Source: Candidatus Omnitrophota bacterium (GTDB lineage: Bacteria; Omnitrophota; Koll11; Duberdicusellales; 4484-171). Taken from it: 11,186 nucleotides of DNA. The DNA lies in contig JAIPHQ010000013.1 in assembly GCA_021735115.1 (NCBI GenBank), forward strand, positions 1 to 11,186. The letters run 5' to 3'. Positions 1-6,662 of this stretch are shown in pieces. The first letter of the stretch is position 1, and each line of letters begins with the position of its first letter. A program made the position numbers and the translations under genes. The notes below the pieces were generated by a model that worked only from the letters and a program-made list of their open reading frames with translations, was not told where the DNA came from and did no database searches.

Positions 1-2
1 TT

Positions 3-152
3 TTAAAATATACTTTTTTTAAGGAAAGGTTAAGGGTTGCTTTTGATAAAACAATGGGCATGTTTTTACGCTTAAACGGATTTATTGTAGGTGCTATTGG
101 TTCAAATCTAGTCATATCTGGAATAAGAGAGTTTTTCTCAGTTTCTCTATAA
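3..152 (+). CDS. C-terminal end of a membrane protein, tentatively MarC family (5' truncated by the window)
   Basis: An open frame enters from the left edge and stops with TAA at 150-152, giving 49 visible residues. The end is hydrophobic and glycine-rich (RLNGFIVGAIGSNLVISGIR), one probable transmembrane helix followed by a short polar tail. Its spacing of R, G, A-I-G and G-I-R resembles the last helix of MarC-type integral membrane proteins (pattern R-x-x-G-x-x-x-A-A-I-x-V-Q-x-x-x-x-G). MarC proteins are inner-membrane proteins of poorly defined transport function. The family call rests on about 25 residues and could be wrong; any small polytopic transporter could end this way. The gene stops 68 bases before the next start and points the same way. 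Confidence 0.45.
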   Translation, partial: LKYTFFKERLRVAFDKTMGMFLRLNGFIVGAIGSNLVISGIREFFSVSL

Positions 153-205
153 TAAAAATACCGATACCGCAACGGAATGGGGAAAAGAAATTTGTAATGC
201 TTTTA

Positions 206-214
206 AAAAGGAGG
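206..214 (+). promoter_or_regulatory. Strong Shine-Dalgarno for the 27-codon ORF
   Basis: AAAAGGAGG ends six bases before the ATG at 221. It is one of the best ribosome-binding sites in the window and is the main reason to treat the following short ORF as translated. It also favours 221 over the in-frame ATG at 197. Confidence 0.6.
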
Positions 215-220
215 CAGCTA

Positions 221-304
221 ATGGAGGAAAAAAAAGCAAAAAAAGGAATAAAGGAAATTTTACGAAGGTTAAAAGAAAGGTTAGATAAAACAGAGAAATG
301 CTAA
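221..304 (+). CDS. Small charged 27-residue protein overlapping the permease start
   Basis: This ORF is not recognised as any family. It encodes 27 residues starting MEEKKAKKGIKEILRRLKER and ending in a cysteine, mostly Lys, Glu and Arg, and it could form one amphipathic helix. Support for translation is the AAGGAGG six bases upstream and the end of the frame: its TAA (302-304) lies within ATGCTAA, so it overlaps the permease ATG at 298. That geometry suggests translational coupling, the small ORF loading ribosomes for the permease, which has no good ribosome-binding site of its own. It could be a leader peptide or a small partner protein. The terminal Cys next to a metal permease is suggestive only. 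Confidence 0.5.
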   Translation: MEEKKAKKGIKEILRRLKERLDKTEKC

Positions 305-1263
305 CTCGTATTATTGATTGGTTAATTTATTCGGTGCTTGGTATGGAGTTAACCTCAAAAACTGCTGAGGCTCTCCATTTTTTTATCTATGATACGATAA
401 AAATTTTGTTATTACTTTTTGTGATGATTTCTTTTGTGGGTTTTTTACGTAGTTTTATCTCTCAAAAAAAGATAAAAAAATGGCTATCTGGTAAAAAAAT
501 AAAAGGGCATTTTTTTGCTTCCCTTTTTGGAGCGACCACTCCTTTTTGTTCTTGTTCGTCTATACCTATTTTTTTAGGTTTTTTAAAAGGTGGGGTACCA
601 CTTGGGGTTGCTCTTTCTTTTTTAATTACTTCACCTTTGATCAATGAGTATTTGGTGGTATTGATGTTTGGTTTTTTCGGTATCAAGATAACAGTGTTAT
701 ATGTATTAAGTGGTTTGTTTATTGGAATTTTTTCTGGCCATATATTGGGAAGAATGAATTTAGAAAGATATATCGAGCCCCGAAATCTTCCTGTTCCTTT
801 AGAAAAAATAGAAGGAAAAAGATTTAATAGTATTAAACAAAGATTATTATTTGGAATAAATGAAGCAAAAAATATAGTTAAAAAATTATGGATTTGGGTT
901 ATAGTTGGAGTTGGAGTTGGGGCAATAATCCATAATTATCTACCTAGGGAGTTTATTCAATCTGCAATTGAAAAAACTGGTTTTTTTGGGGTTCCTCTTT
1001 CTGCTTTGTTGGGGGTTCCTATGTATGGTAATTGTGCTGCAATTGTTCCGGTTGCAGTTGCTTTATTTAGAAAAGGCATTCCCTTAGGTACAGCCCTTGC
1101 GTTTATGATGGCTACTTCTGCTTTAAGTTTTCCCGAAGCTGTAATTTTACGACAAGGTATGAAGTTGAAACTAATTGCGATATTTTTTGCTATTACAACT
1201 TTGGGAATAATTTTTACCGGATACCTTTTTAATATATTAGAAGTATTGCTAGTAGCTGGATAA
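298..1263 (+). CDS. COG0701/DUF318-family permease (ArsP / SO_0444-like metal or metalloid efflux)
   Basis: This 321-residue polytopic inner-membrane protein has about eight hydrophobic segments in two halves separated by a polar loop (roughly residues 151-190). The family signature is clear. The first half has TPFCSCSSIP at about 81-90 (C84, C86), then a glycine-rich stretch and TSPLINEY. The second half has a matching MYGNCAAIVP at about 242-251 (C246) followed by KGIPLGTALAFMMATSALS. Relatives include ArsP, which exports trivalent organoarsenicals, and the SO_0444 group annotated as Cu/Zn efflux. The paired cysteines fit thiol-based metal or metalloid handling, but the substrate cannot be read from sequence. 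The start at 298 lies inside the end of the 27-codon ORF, implying coupled translation. No ArsR-type regulator is visible nearby. Confidence 0.8.
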   Translation: MLTRIIDWLIYSVLGMELTSKTAEALHFFIYDTIKILLLLFVMISFVGFLRSFISQKKIKKWLSGKKIKGHFFASLFGATTPFCSCSSIPIFLGFLKGGVPLGVALSFLITSPLINEYLVVLMFGFFGIKITVLYVLSGLFIGIFSGHILGRMNLERYIEPRNLPVPLEKIEGKRFNSIKQRLLFGINEAKNIVKKLWIWVIVGVGVGAIIHNYLPREFIQSAIEKTGFFGVPLSALLGVPMYGNCAAIVPVAVALFRKGIPLGTALAFMMATSALSFPEAVILRQGMKLKLIAIFFAITTLGIIFTGYLFNILEVLLVAG

Positions 1264-1300
1264 GAAAATAAAAACCCTCTCCTGTATTAACAGAAGAGGG
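1264..1300 (-). terminator. Intrinsic-terminator-like hairpin with its T-tract on the minus strand
   Basis: CCCTCT (1275-1280) pairs with AGAGGG (1295-1300). CTG (1282-1284) pairs with CAG (1291-1293) after one C/A mismatch, closing a six-base loop. Read on the minus strand, the stem is followed at once by TTTTTATTTTC (1274 down to 1264), a standard intrinsic terminator. On the + strand the stem is followed by GCCCGTGG with no T-run, so it is a weak terminator for the permease. No minus-strand gene is visible to its right, so what it would terminate is unclear. Confidence 0.5.
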
Positions 1301-1311
1301 CCCGTGGCTTT

Positions 1312-1327
1312 GATTCCATAAGGAATC
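1312..1327. other. Perfect 6-bp hairpin with ATAA loop
   Basis: GATTCC (1312-1317) and GGAATC (1322-1327) form a perfect stem around ATAA. It lies 11 bases from the preceding terminator-like stem. On the minus strand the two hairpins are joined by AAAGCCACGGG, which looks like a structured-RNA linker. Its role is unknown. The 215-base gap between the permease and hisG contains only these hairpins, a small GC-rich patch near 1370-1380 and the hisG promoter. Confidence 0.35.
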
Positions 1328-1395
1328 CTAATTAAAAGATAACATTTATAATAGATATCTTGCAATCAGATCGGCGGCTGGAATGGAAACGCTTA

Positions 1396-1413
1396 CAAAA
1401 TGGTAATATTTTG
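1396..1413. promoter_or_regulatory. Small palindrome just upstream of the hisG promoter
   Basis: CAAAAT (1396-1401) is an exact inverted repeat of ATTTTG (1408-1413), ending two bases before the -35 box. The position would suit an operator, but the sequence is AT-rich and a 6-bp arm can occur by chance in this base composition. Confidence 0.2.
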
Positions 1414-1414
1414 C

Positions 1415-1443
1415 TTTACATTTAGATTTAATCATTGTATAAT
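1415..1443 (+). promoter_or_regulatory. Sigma70-type promoter for hisG
   Basis: TTTACA (1415-1420) and a consensus TATAAT (1438-1443) are separated by exactly 17 bases. Transcription would begin near 1450, leaving a leader of about 29 bases before the hisG ATG. It is the best promoter match in the window and shows that hisG is expressed apart from the upstream permease. Confidence 0.6.
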
Positions 1444-1478
1444 TTTGGACTTTCCTTATAATGGAAAAAGGAGATTAA

Positions 1479-2354
1479 ATGACAAAAATTAAAATTGGAA
1501 TACCTAAAGGAAGCTTGCAGGAAAAAACTATAGAAATTTTTTCTAAAGCAGGTTTTAATATTTATACCAGCAGTAGGTCCTATTTTCCTTCTGTTGATGA
1601 TTTTCAGCTTGAGCCGGTTTTAGTTAGGGCTCAGGATATGTCTCGTTATGTAGAAGAAGGGGTGCTTGATTGCGGTGTAACTGGACAAGATTGGATTTTA
1701 GAGAATAATTCTAAAGTGGTTCATTTATCGGAATTGATGTATGCCAAAAGAACTCTCAATCCGGTAAGATGGGTGGTGGCCGTTAGCCAAGATTCAAAGA
1801 TTAAAAAAATAAGTCAGTTAAAAGGTAAGAGAATTGCTACTGAGCTAGTTAGATATACAAAAAAATTCTTTAAAGAAAATAAAGTTTCAGTAGATGTTGA
1901 ATTTAGCTGGGGGGCAACAGAGGTTAAAGTAAAGAGTGGTTTAGTTGATGCAATAGTTGAGTTAACTGAAACTGGACAATCTTTACGGGCAAACGGCCTA
2001 AAAGAGATAGGGGTGGTCTGTGAATCTGTAACCAAGTTTATCGCTAATAAAAATTCTTATAAAAATAAGCAAAAAAAGAAAAAAATAGATGATGTGTTGT
2101 TGCTTTTGCGCAGCGCACTTAATGCTAGGGGGAAGGTTGGGCTTAAGTTAAATATTAGAGAAAAGAATTTGAGTAAGATAATTTCTTTATTGCCAGCTTT
2201 AAAAAAACCAACAATATCTTCTTTAACATTAAAAGGTTGGGTAGCGTGTGAGGTTATTTTAGAAGAAAAAGATGTACGCAAGATTATTCCTTTACTTAAA
2301 GATAATGGTGCCCAAGGAATAATAGAATACCCTTTAAACAAAGTACTTTACTAG
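1479..2354 (+). CDS. hisG: ATP phosphoribosyltransferase, long form
   Basis: HisG catalyses the first step of histidine synthesis, condensing ATP with PRPP to phosphoribosyl-ATP. The 291 residues open with the typical KIKIGIPKGSLQEKT. They also contain VLVRAQDMSRYVEEGVLDCGVTGQDW and the PRPP-binding region VDAIVELTETGQSLRANGL at about residues 157-175. From about residue 215 to the end there is a C-terminal ACT-like regulatory domain (GWVACEVIL, then a closing IIEYPLNKVL). That domain marks the long, homohexameric, histidine-inhibited type, which needs no HisZ. An AAGGAG lies five bases before the ATG, and a good promoter sits just upstream. No other his gene is in the window, so hisG stands outside a his operon here. 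The PRPP it uses comes from Prs, encoded downstream. Confidence 0.95.
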   Translation: MTKIKIGIPKGSLQEKTIEIFSKAGFNIYTSSRSYFPSVDDFQLEPVLVRAQDMSRYVEEGVLDCGVTGQDWILENNSKVVHLSELMYAKRTLNPVRWVVAVSQDSKIKKISQLKGKRIATELVRYTKKFFKENKVSVDVEFSWGATEVKVKSGLVDAIVELTETGQSLRANGLKEIGVVCESVTKFIANKNSYKNKQKKKKIDDVLLLLRSALNARGKVGLKLNIREKNLSKIISLLPALKKPTISSLTLKGWVACEVILEEKDVRKIIPLLKDNGAQGIIEYPLNKVLY

Positions 2355-2376
2355 TTTTTTTCTTATCTAAAATTAA

Positions 2377-2405
2377 TTGAAAAACAGATTATACAGATTT
2401 ATCAA
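2377..2405 (+). promoter_or_regulatory. Possible promoter for the small basic peptide / TPR / transketolase genes
   Basis: TTGAAA (2377-2382) and TATCAA (2400-2405) are 17 bases apart in the gap after hisG. The -10 box is imperfect, and readthrough from hisG is equally possible because no terminator hairpin is visible in the gap. Confidence 0.3.
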
Positions 2406-2430
2406 CAAAAGATATAAATGAGGTGAGGTT

Positions 2431-2523
2431 ATGCCTTGTGGCAGAAAGAAAAAAAAGAAAAAAGTAAAAAGACATTGGTATAAAAAAAGAAGAAAGAAGC
2501 AAAGACATAAAACTAAAAAATAA
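2431..2523 (+). CDS. 30-residue Lys/Arg-rich ribosomal-type peptide (COX24/AURKAIP1 C-terminal-like, bS22-like)
   Basis: This 30-residue protein begins MPCGRKKKKKKVKRHWYKK and ends in a Lys/Arg/His tail with QRHK near the end. More than half the residues are Lys, Arg or His. Layout and composition match the tiny bacterial proteins carrying the COX24_C/AURKAIP1 motif (remembered pattern MPCGKKRKRHK...HKRKKRLRKNRHKKK). In that group the mycobacterial bS22 and mitochondrial mS38 bind the small ribosomal subunit. AGGTGAGG just upstream of the ATG is a strong ribosome-binding site, so the frame is probably translated although it is short. It lies 76 bases after hisG and 9 bases before the TPR gene. 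The ribosomal role is inferred from family resemblance. A low-complexity poly-Lys tail makes false similarity easy, but the MPCG(R/K)K start is specific. Confidence 0.65.
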   Translation: MPCGRKKKKKKVKRHWYKKRRKKQRHKTKK

Positions 2524-2532
2524 TTTAGATAG

Positions 2533-3504
2533 ATGAGATCTTTTCTAACATTTTTAATTATCTTATTATTTGTTCTACCTACTTTTTTCTGTTATGGGTA
2601 TTCATCTAGGCAATCGTTATATTCTGATTACATCAAGGGCATCTATCTTATGCAGCAAGGTAGGCCTGCTTTAGCTAGAAAATACCTAGATAAAGTCAAA
2701 GACAGGGTTCCGGATTCGATTTATCTCCGTCTTAAAATCGCTACAACTTTAATTCAAGCCAAAAAAATAGATCAGGCTGAAAGAGAGCTTAAAAAAGCTC
2801 AAAAGATAAATCCAGATAATTTAGATACTTATTTAGCCTTGATTTTTATTTATTCTTATCGGAATCAAGAGGAAGAACTAGAAAAAGAATATGAAGATTT
2901 TTTAAAAAAGGCTCATCAAAAAAAGCCTAAGAATATGACTATTTCTTCATATTTGGCTCATTTTTATCTTTATAAAAAAAAACCACAGGAAGCAATAAAT
3001 TTATATGAAAAGATATTAGAAAATAAGCCAGGTGATTTAGAAGCATTTTTTTGGCTGGGCTATCTATACGATCAAATAAATGAAGGCAAAAAAGCTAAAA
3101 AGATATGGCAAGAAGGCCTTGAGATCAATCCTTCTTATGCTCCAATTTTAAATGCTTTAGCTTATAGTTATGCTGAAGAGGGTATTAAATTAGATCAAGC
3201 TGAAGATATGGTAAAAAAAGCGTTAAAGATAGAACCGAATAATGGTGCTTATTTAGATAGTTTAGGTTGGATCTATTTTAAAAAAGATAAGTTGGATGAA
3301 GCTAAAGAATATATAGAAAAAGCTTTAAATTACGCACAAGATCCTGAGATTTATCAGCATTTAGGTAGAGTGTATATAGAATTAGGAAAAATAGAAAAGG
3401 GATTGACAATTTATCGGCAAGGATTAGAAAAATTTCCTGAATACCAGAGATTAAAAAAGGAATTAGAAAAATATGAACAAGAGAATAAAACGAATAAAGA
3501 CTAA
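2533..3504 (+). CDS. Exported tetratricopeptide-repeat protein
   Basis: The 323 residues begin with a signal-peptide-like segment: MRS, a hydrophobic core through about residue 20, then CYGYSS. The Cys is not in a good lipobox (FFC in place of a small residue before Cys), so a Sec-exported or anchored protein is more likely than a lipoprotein. The rest is a chain of about seven to eight 34-residue TPR units. Examples are A-x-x-Y-L-x-K-V near 45, the unit ending KKAQKINPDN near 95, the one ending KILENKPGDLEAFFWLGYLY near 165, and YLDSLGWIYFKKDKLDEAKEYIEKAL near 240. TPR arrays bind proteins; no enzymatic motif is seen. It resembles the generic periplasmic TPR proteins common in Gram-negative and candidate-phylum bacteria. 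Its last 32 bases overlap the transketolase gene. No clear ribosome-binding site precedes the ATG. Confidence 0.75.
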   Translation: MRSFLTFLIILLFVLPTFFCYGYSSRQSLYSDYIKGIYLMQQGRPALARKYLDKVKDRVPDSIYLRLKIATTLIQAKKIDQAERELKKAQKINPDNLDTYLALIFIYSYRNQEEELEKEYEDFLKKAHQKKPKNMTISSYLAHFYLYKKKPQEAINLYEKILENKPGDLEAFFWLGYLYDQINEGKKAKKIWQEGLEINPSYAPILNALAYSYAEEGIKLDQAEDMVKKALKIEPNNGAYLDSLGWIYFKKDKLDEAKEYIEKALNYAQDPEIYQHLGRVYIELGKIEKGLTIYRQGLEKFPEYQRLKKELEKYEQENKTNKD

Positions 3505-4312
3505 AGCTAATCTTATTCGCAGAGCGATAATTGAGATGTTGGCTGAAGCTGGTTCGGGCCATCCTGGTGGTTCACTTTCGGCAACAGATATTATTGCCTG
3601 TCTTTATTTCGATATCATGAAACATAATCCTAAAGATCCGGAATGGAGCCAGAGGGATAGATTTCATCTTTCTAAAGGACATTGTTGCCCTGCGGTATAT
3701 GCGGCTTTAGGGTTGTCGGGATATTTTCCTGTTGGTGAATTTAAAAAGTTGCGCAAATTGGGAGGAATGCTTCAAGGCCATCCCGACCGAAGAGTTCCGG
3801 GGATTGAAGTAGCTAGTGGTTCTCTAGGGCAAGGATTGTCGGTAGCCTTAGGCATGGCTTTGGCCGGCCGCCTTGATAAGAAAGATTATCGGGTATATTG
3901 TGTGTTGGGTGATGGGGAGATACAAGAAGGAAACATCTGGGAAGCAGCTATGGCAGTTGCTCATTTTAGAGTTGATAATTTATGTGCAATTGTTGATTTT
4001 AATGGGTTTCAAATAGATGGCCGGACAGAAAAAATAATGAATCTAGAGCCATTAGTTAATAAGTGGGAATCTTTTGGCTGGCATGTTGTTCAGTGTGATG
4101 GCCATAATATTGAAGAGTTGCTTTATGCATTCAAACAAGCTGAATCAATAAAAATGAAACCAACAGTGATTATCGCCCGTACTGTTAAAGGTAAAGGCGT
4201 ATCTTTTATGGAACATGTGGTAGATTTTCACGGCCGGGCTCCGATAGAAAGAGAAAAAGAGATTGCATTAGAAGAACTTAAGGATATAGAAGAAGATGAG
4301 AAGAAATTATGA
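3473..4312 (+). CDS. tktA: Transketolase, N-terminal (thiamine-diphosphate-binding) subunit
   Basis: This is the 279-residue first half of a split transketolase, which moves two-carbon ketol units between sugar phosphates in the non-oxidative pentose-phosphate pathway. It carries AGSGHPGGSLS (H30), LSKGH at 67-71, GHPD near 102-105, and the diphosphate/Mg motif GDGEIQEGNIWEAA from 146 with the downstream N (VDFNG, about 174-178). It ends after the first domain with an acidic tail. The start at 3473 is preferred because the next in-frame ATG (3536) would remove part of the conserved N-terminal helix. It makes the gene overlap the TPR gene by 32 bases in another frame. AAGGAATT lies about ten bases upstream. 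The partner subunit follows after 14 bases. Confidence 0.92.
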   Translation: MNKRIKRIKTKANLIRRAIIEMLAEAGSGHPGGSLSATDIIACLYFDIMKHNPKDPEWSQRDRFHLSKGHCCPAVYAALGLSGYFPVGEFKKLRKLGGMLQGHPDRRVPGIEVASGSLGQGLSVALGMALAGRLDKKDYRVYCVLGDGEIQEGNIWEAAMAVAHFRVDNLCAIVDFNGFQIDGRTEKIMNLEPLVNKWESFGWHVVQCDGHNIEELLYAFKQAESIKMKPTVIIARTVKGKGVSFMEHVVDFHGRAPIEREKEIALEELKDIEEDEKKL

Positions 4313-4326
4313 AAAGGTGGTTTTAA

Positions 4327-5256
4327 GTGGATAAACTTTATGCAAGAGATATTTACGGAAAGACTCTAATTGAATTAGGCAAAAAAGATCCTGATTTGGT
4401 TGTCCTTGATGCAGATCTATCGGGATCAACTCGGACGGCTCGATTTGGCAAAGAATTTCCGGAAAGGTTTTTTAACTTTGGAGTAGCTGAACAAAATATG
4501 ATGGCAACAGCAGCTGGCCTAGCTCGCTGCGGAAAAATTGTTTTTGTATCTACTTTTGCAATGTTTGCAACAGCTAGGGCGGTAGATCAAGTAAGAAATA
4601 CTATTTGTTATAATAATTTAGATGTTAAAATTGTTGCAACTCACGGTGGAATTACTGTGGGTGAAGATGGAGCTTCACATCAAGCTATAGAAGATATAAA
4701 TATCTTTAGAGCAATACCTAAGATGAAAATTATTGTTCCTGCTGATGCACCTGAAGCAAAAGAAGCTATTATTGCGGCTTATAAAACCAAAGGGCCTTTT
4801 TATATCCGTCTGGGACGTTCGAAAGTTCCTAGTTTAGAAAAAAGGAAAAAGTTTTCTTTGGGTAAAGGCTATGCCTTAAAGAAAGGAAAAGATGTGGCAA
4901 TAATTTCTTGTGGGATTATGGTAAACGCATCTTTGGAGGCTGCAAAGATCTTAAAAGAACAAGGAATATCAGCGACTGTAGCCAACATTCATACAATTAA
5001 ACCGGCTGATCAGGATTTTATAGTAAAATTAGCTAAATCTCATAAAAAAATAGTTGTTTGTGAAGAGCATCAAACTATTGGCGGACTTTATTCAACGGTA
5101 GCTGAAATATTAAGTAATAAACATCCAGTGAAAGTAGAAAAGATTGGCATCAATGATGTTTTTGGACAATCTGGATCTCCAAATAAGTTATTGGAATACT
5201 ATGGACTCACAGCTGATAATATCGCAGAAAAAACAAAAAAATTCTTATCGCAGTAA
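4327..5256 (+). CDS. tktB: Transketolase, C-terminal (pyrimidine-binding plus C-terminal domain) subunit
   Basis: The 309 residues form the second half of the split transketolase. Visible are the catalytic Glu in FGVAEQNMMATAAGLA (E55), the region FVSTFAMFATARAVDQVRN, the phosphate-site ATHGGITVGEDGASHQ, and PFYIRLGRSKVP leading into the C-terminal Rossmann-like domain (about 185-300). The start is GTG at 4327, with AAAGGTGG six bases upstream. That start keeps the usual N-terminus (YARDIYGKTLIELGK). Fourteen bases separate it from the first subunit, so the two are made together and should assemble as a heterotetramer-type enzyme, as in archaea and many anaerobes. A pair of pyrimidine-specific dehydrogenase-like subunits is the alternative, but motif details favour transketolase. 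The next gene, ispE, begins inside or immediately after its 3' end. Confidence 0.92.
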   Translation: MDKLYARDIYGKTLIELGKKDPDLVVLDADLSGSTRTARFGKEFPERFFNFGVAEQNMMATAAGLARCGKIVFVSTFAMFATARAVDQVRNTICYNNLDVKIVATHGGITVGEDGASHQAIEDINIFRAIPKMKIIVPADAPEAKEAIIAAYKTKGPFYIRLGRSKVPSLEKRKKFSLGKGYALKKGKDVAIISCGIMVNASLEAAKILKEQGISATVANIHTIKPADQDFIVKLAKSHKKIVVCEEHQTIGGLYSTVAEILSNKHPVKVEKIGINDVFGQSGSPNKLLEYYGLTADNIAEKTKKFLSQ

Positions 5257-6088
5257 AATAGAACTGCGCAGCCCTGCCAAAATTAACTTGTACCTAAATA
5301 TAGTTGGCAAATCTAGAGGCTATCATCATCTTGAAAGTATAGCCGAAAGAATATCATTATTTGATAAGCTTTCCATTGAAGTTAAGTCTGATTCATCTAT
5401 TACTATCAGCAGTAATAATAGAAAATTAGAGACAAAAAAGAACTTATGCTATAAGGCAGCTAAATTAATTAAGGATGAGTTTAATATTCCTTTTGGTTTT
5501 GATATTTATTTAGAAAAAAATATACCGATTGGATCCGGCTTGGGTGGAGGGTCTTCAAATGCGGCCTTTACTCTTTTAGGGATAAAAGAATTACTTTCTC
5601 TTGATATCTCTCAAGATAGATTATACAGGATGGGGCAAAAGTTAGGCAGTGATGTAAATTTTTTTCTGGCTGAGGCTAAGTTTGCTTATTTATCAGGACG
5701 AGGCCAGAGGGTAGAGCCGCTACCTAGTAAAGTTAAATTAAGTCATATTATAATTTGGCCTAAAATTTTTGTCTCAACAAAAGCTGTCTATAAAAATAGT
5801 AAAGCAAAATTGACAAGGTTTTTCAGTAATGTTAATATATTGAAGTATTCTTTAAAAAATTCAGATTATCATCTTATAAAAAAAGGCGTTTATAATTGTT
5901 TGGAAAAAAGTACTTTTGCTCTTTATAAAAAATTATCTAAAATTAAAGGTATTTTAAATAAAGGTGAGTTAGTTTCAGTTATGTCTGGAAGTGGAAGTGC
6001 TTTTTATACGATTGGGTTGAAAGATTATAAAGAGATTAAAAAAATTGCATCGGATAAATGGACGGTAAGTAAAGTTAAAACATTTTGA
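5201..6088 (+). CDS. ispE: 4-diphosphocytidyl-2-C-methyl-D-erythritol kinase
   Basis: IspE phosphorylates CDP-methylerythritol in the MEP isoprenoid pathway. It is a GHMP kinase and carries all three family signatures. PAKINLYLNIVGKSRGYHHLE lies at the N-terminus, IPIGSGLGGGSSNAAF is the ATP loop, and LGSDVNFFL holds the catalytic Asp. MSGSGSAFY, the third GHMP motif, is near the C-terminus. The start is uncertain. Homology should begin at about 5258-5264, directly after the tktB stop (5254-5256), but no ATG, GTG or TTG lies there. In-frame codons at 5258 and 5264 are ATA and CTG. The nearest canonical start is the ATG at 5201, used here, which adds 19 unconserved residues and a 56-base overlap with tktB. 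Core length from 5258 is 276 residues, close to the usual 280-300. Confidence 0.88.
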   Translation: MDSQLIISQKKQKNSYRSKIELRSPAKINLYLNIVGKSRGYHHLESIAERISLFDKLSIEVKSDSSITISSNNRKLETKKNLCYKAAKLIKDEFNIPFGFDIYLEKNIPIGSGLGGGSSNAAFTLLGIKELLSLDISQDRLYRMGQKLGSDVNFFLAEAKFAYLSGRGQRVEPLPSKVKLSHIIIWPKIFVSTKAVYKNSKAKLTRFFSNVNILKYSLKNSDYHLIKKGVYNCLEKSTFALYKKLSKIKGILNKGELVSVMSGSGSAFYTIGLKDYKEIKKIASDKWTVSKVKTF

Positions 6089-6095
6089 AAGGAGG
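6088..6095 (+). promoter_or_regulatory. Shine-Dalgarno deciding the spoVG start
   Basis: AAAGGAGGT overlaps the ispE stop codon (6086-6088) and ends seven bases before the ATG at 6103. The longer frame opening with TTG at 6085 would contain this site in its own coding sequence, so 6103 is the real start. Confidence 0.65.
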
Positions 6096-6102
6096 TAGTT
6101 CC

Positions 6103-6594
6103 ATGGAGATTACAGAAGTCAGGATTTCACTTAGAGAACATGAAGGCAGACGGCTAAAAGCTTATGCTACCGTTACTTTTGATAATTCGTTTGTAGTAAG
6201 AAATATTAAAATTATCCAAGGCAACAATAGCCTTTTTGTGGCTATGCCGGCACGAAAAATAAAACAGTTTTGCCCGCGTTGCGGTAAAAAAGTTGAAATG
6301 GGTAGTAAATATTGTAGTAATTGCGGCGCCCAGATCCCCCCTCCTAAAGAAGAGGTAGAAAATCGACAATCTATACACCAAGATTTAGCTCATCCCATTA
6401 ATCAACAATTTAGAGATTATTTACAGAGTAAAGTTTTAGATGCTTACTACCAAAAAAAGAATTCAGAGCCTGAAGGTCAATCAGAACAAATAGATCAAGA
6501 TAAAGATCAGAAGTTTAAAGAAGATAAAACTGAACAGGGTTCCGAAGAACAAGAACCGAAAGAAAGTTCTGTTGAAGAAGAAAAAACAGAGTAA
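6103..6594 (+). CDS. spoVG: SpoVG-family protein with an inserted zinc ribbon and acidic tail
   Basis: Residues 1-53 (MEITEVRISLREHEGRRLKA... to NNSLFVAMPARKI) match the SpoVG core, a small beta-rich protein that binds DNA or RNA in Firmicutes and Borrelia. In ordinary SpoVG the MPSR(K/R) strand runs almost directly into DIAHPI. Here residues 54-91 are inserted, holding CPRCG (C57, C60) and CSNCG (C71, C74), a four-cysteine zinc ribbon. The core then resumes as HQDLAHPINQQFRDYLQSKVLDAY (92-115). Residues 116-163 are Glu/Lys/Gln-rich and probably disordered. Length is 163 against about 95 for B. subtilis SpoVG. Its position between ispE and glmU is the Firmicutes one, which supports orthology. 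The zinc ribbon probably adds nucleic-acid or protein binding; its function is unknown. It directly follows ispE. Confidence 0.85.
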   Translation: MEITEVRISLREHEGRRLKAYATVTFDNSFVVRNIKIIQGNNSLFVAMPARKIKQFCPRCGKKVEMGSKYCSNCGAQIPPPKEEVENRQSIHQDLAHPINQQFRDYLQSKVLDAYYQKKNSEPEGQSEQIDQDKDQKFKEDKTEQGSEEQEPKESSVEEEKTE

Positions 6595-6662
6595 AATAGA
6601 GTTCATACCTATTAACTTATGGTTTCATAACAAGATAGTCTTTGCTTTTAATTATTCTTATC

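Noticed and set aside
462..686. Minus-strand frame of 74 codons inside the permease gene
   Set aside because: It is a shadow of the permease, Lys/Pro-rich from reversed hydrophobic codons, with no ribosome-binding site. The same applies to the other minus-strand frames within hisG, prs and rplY.
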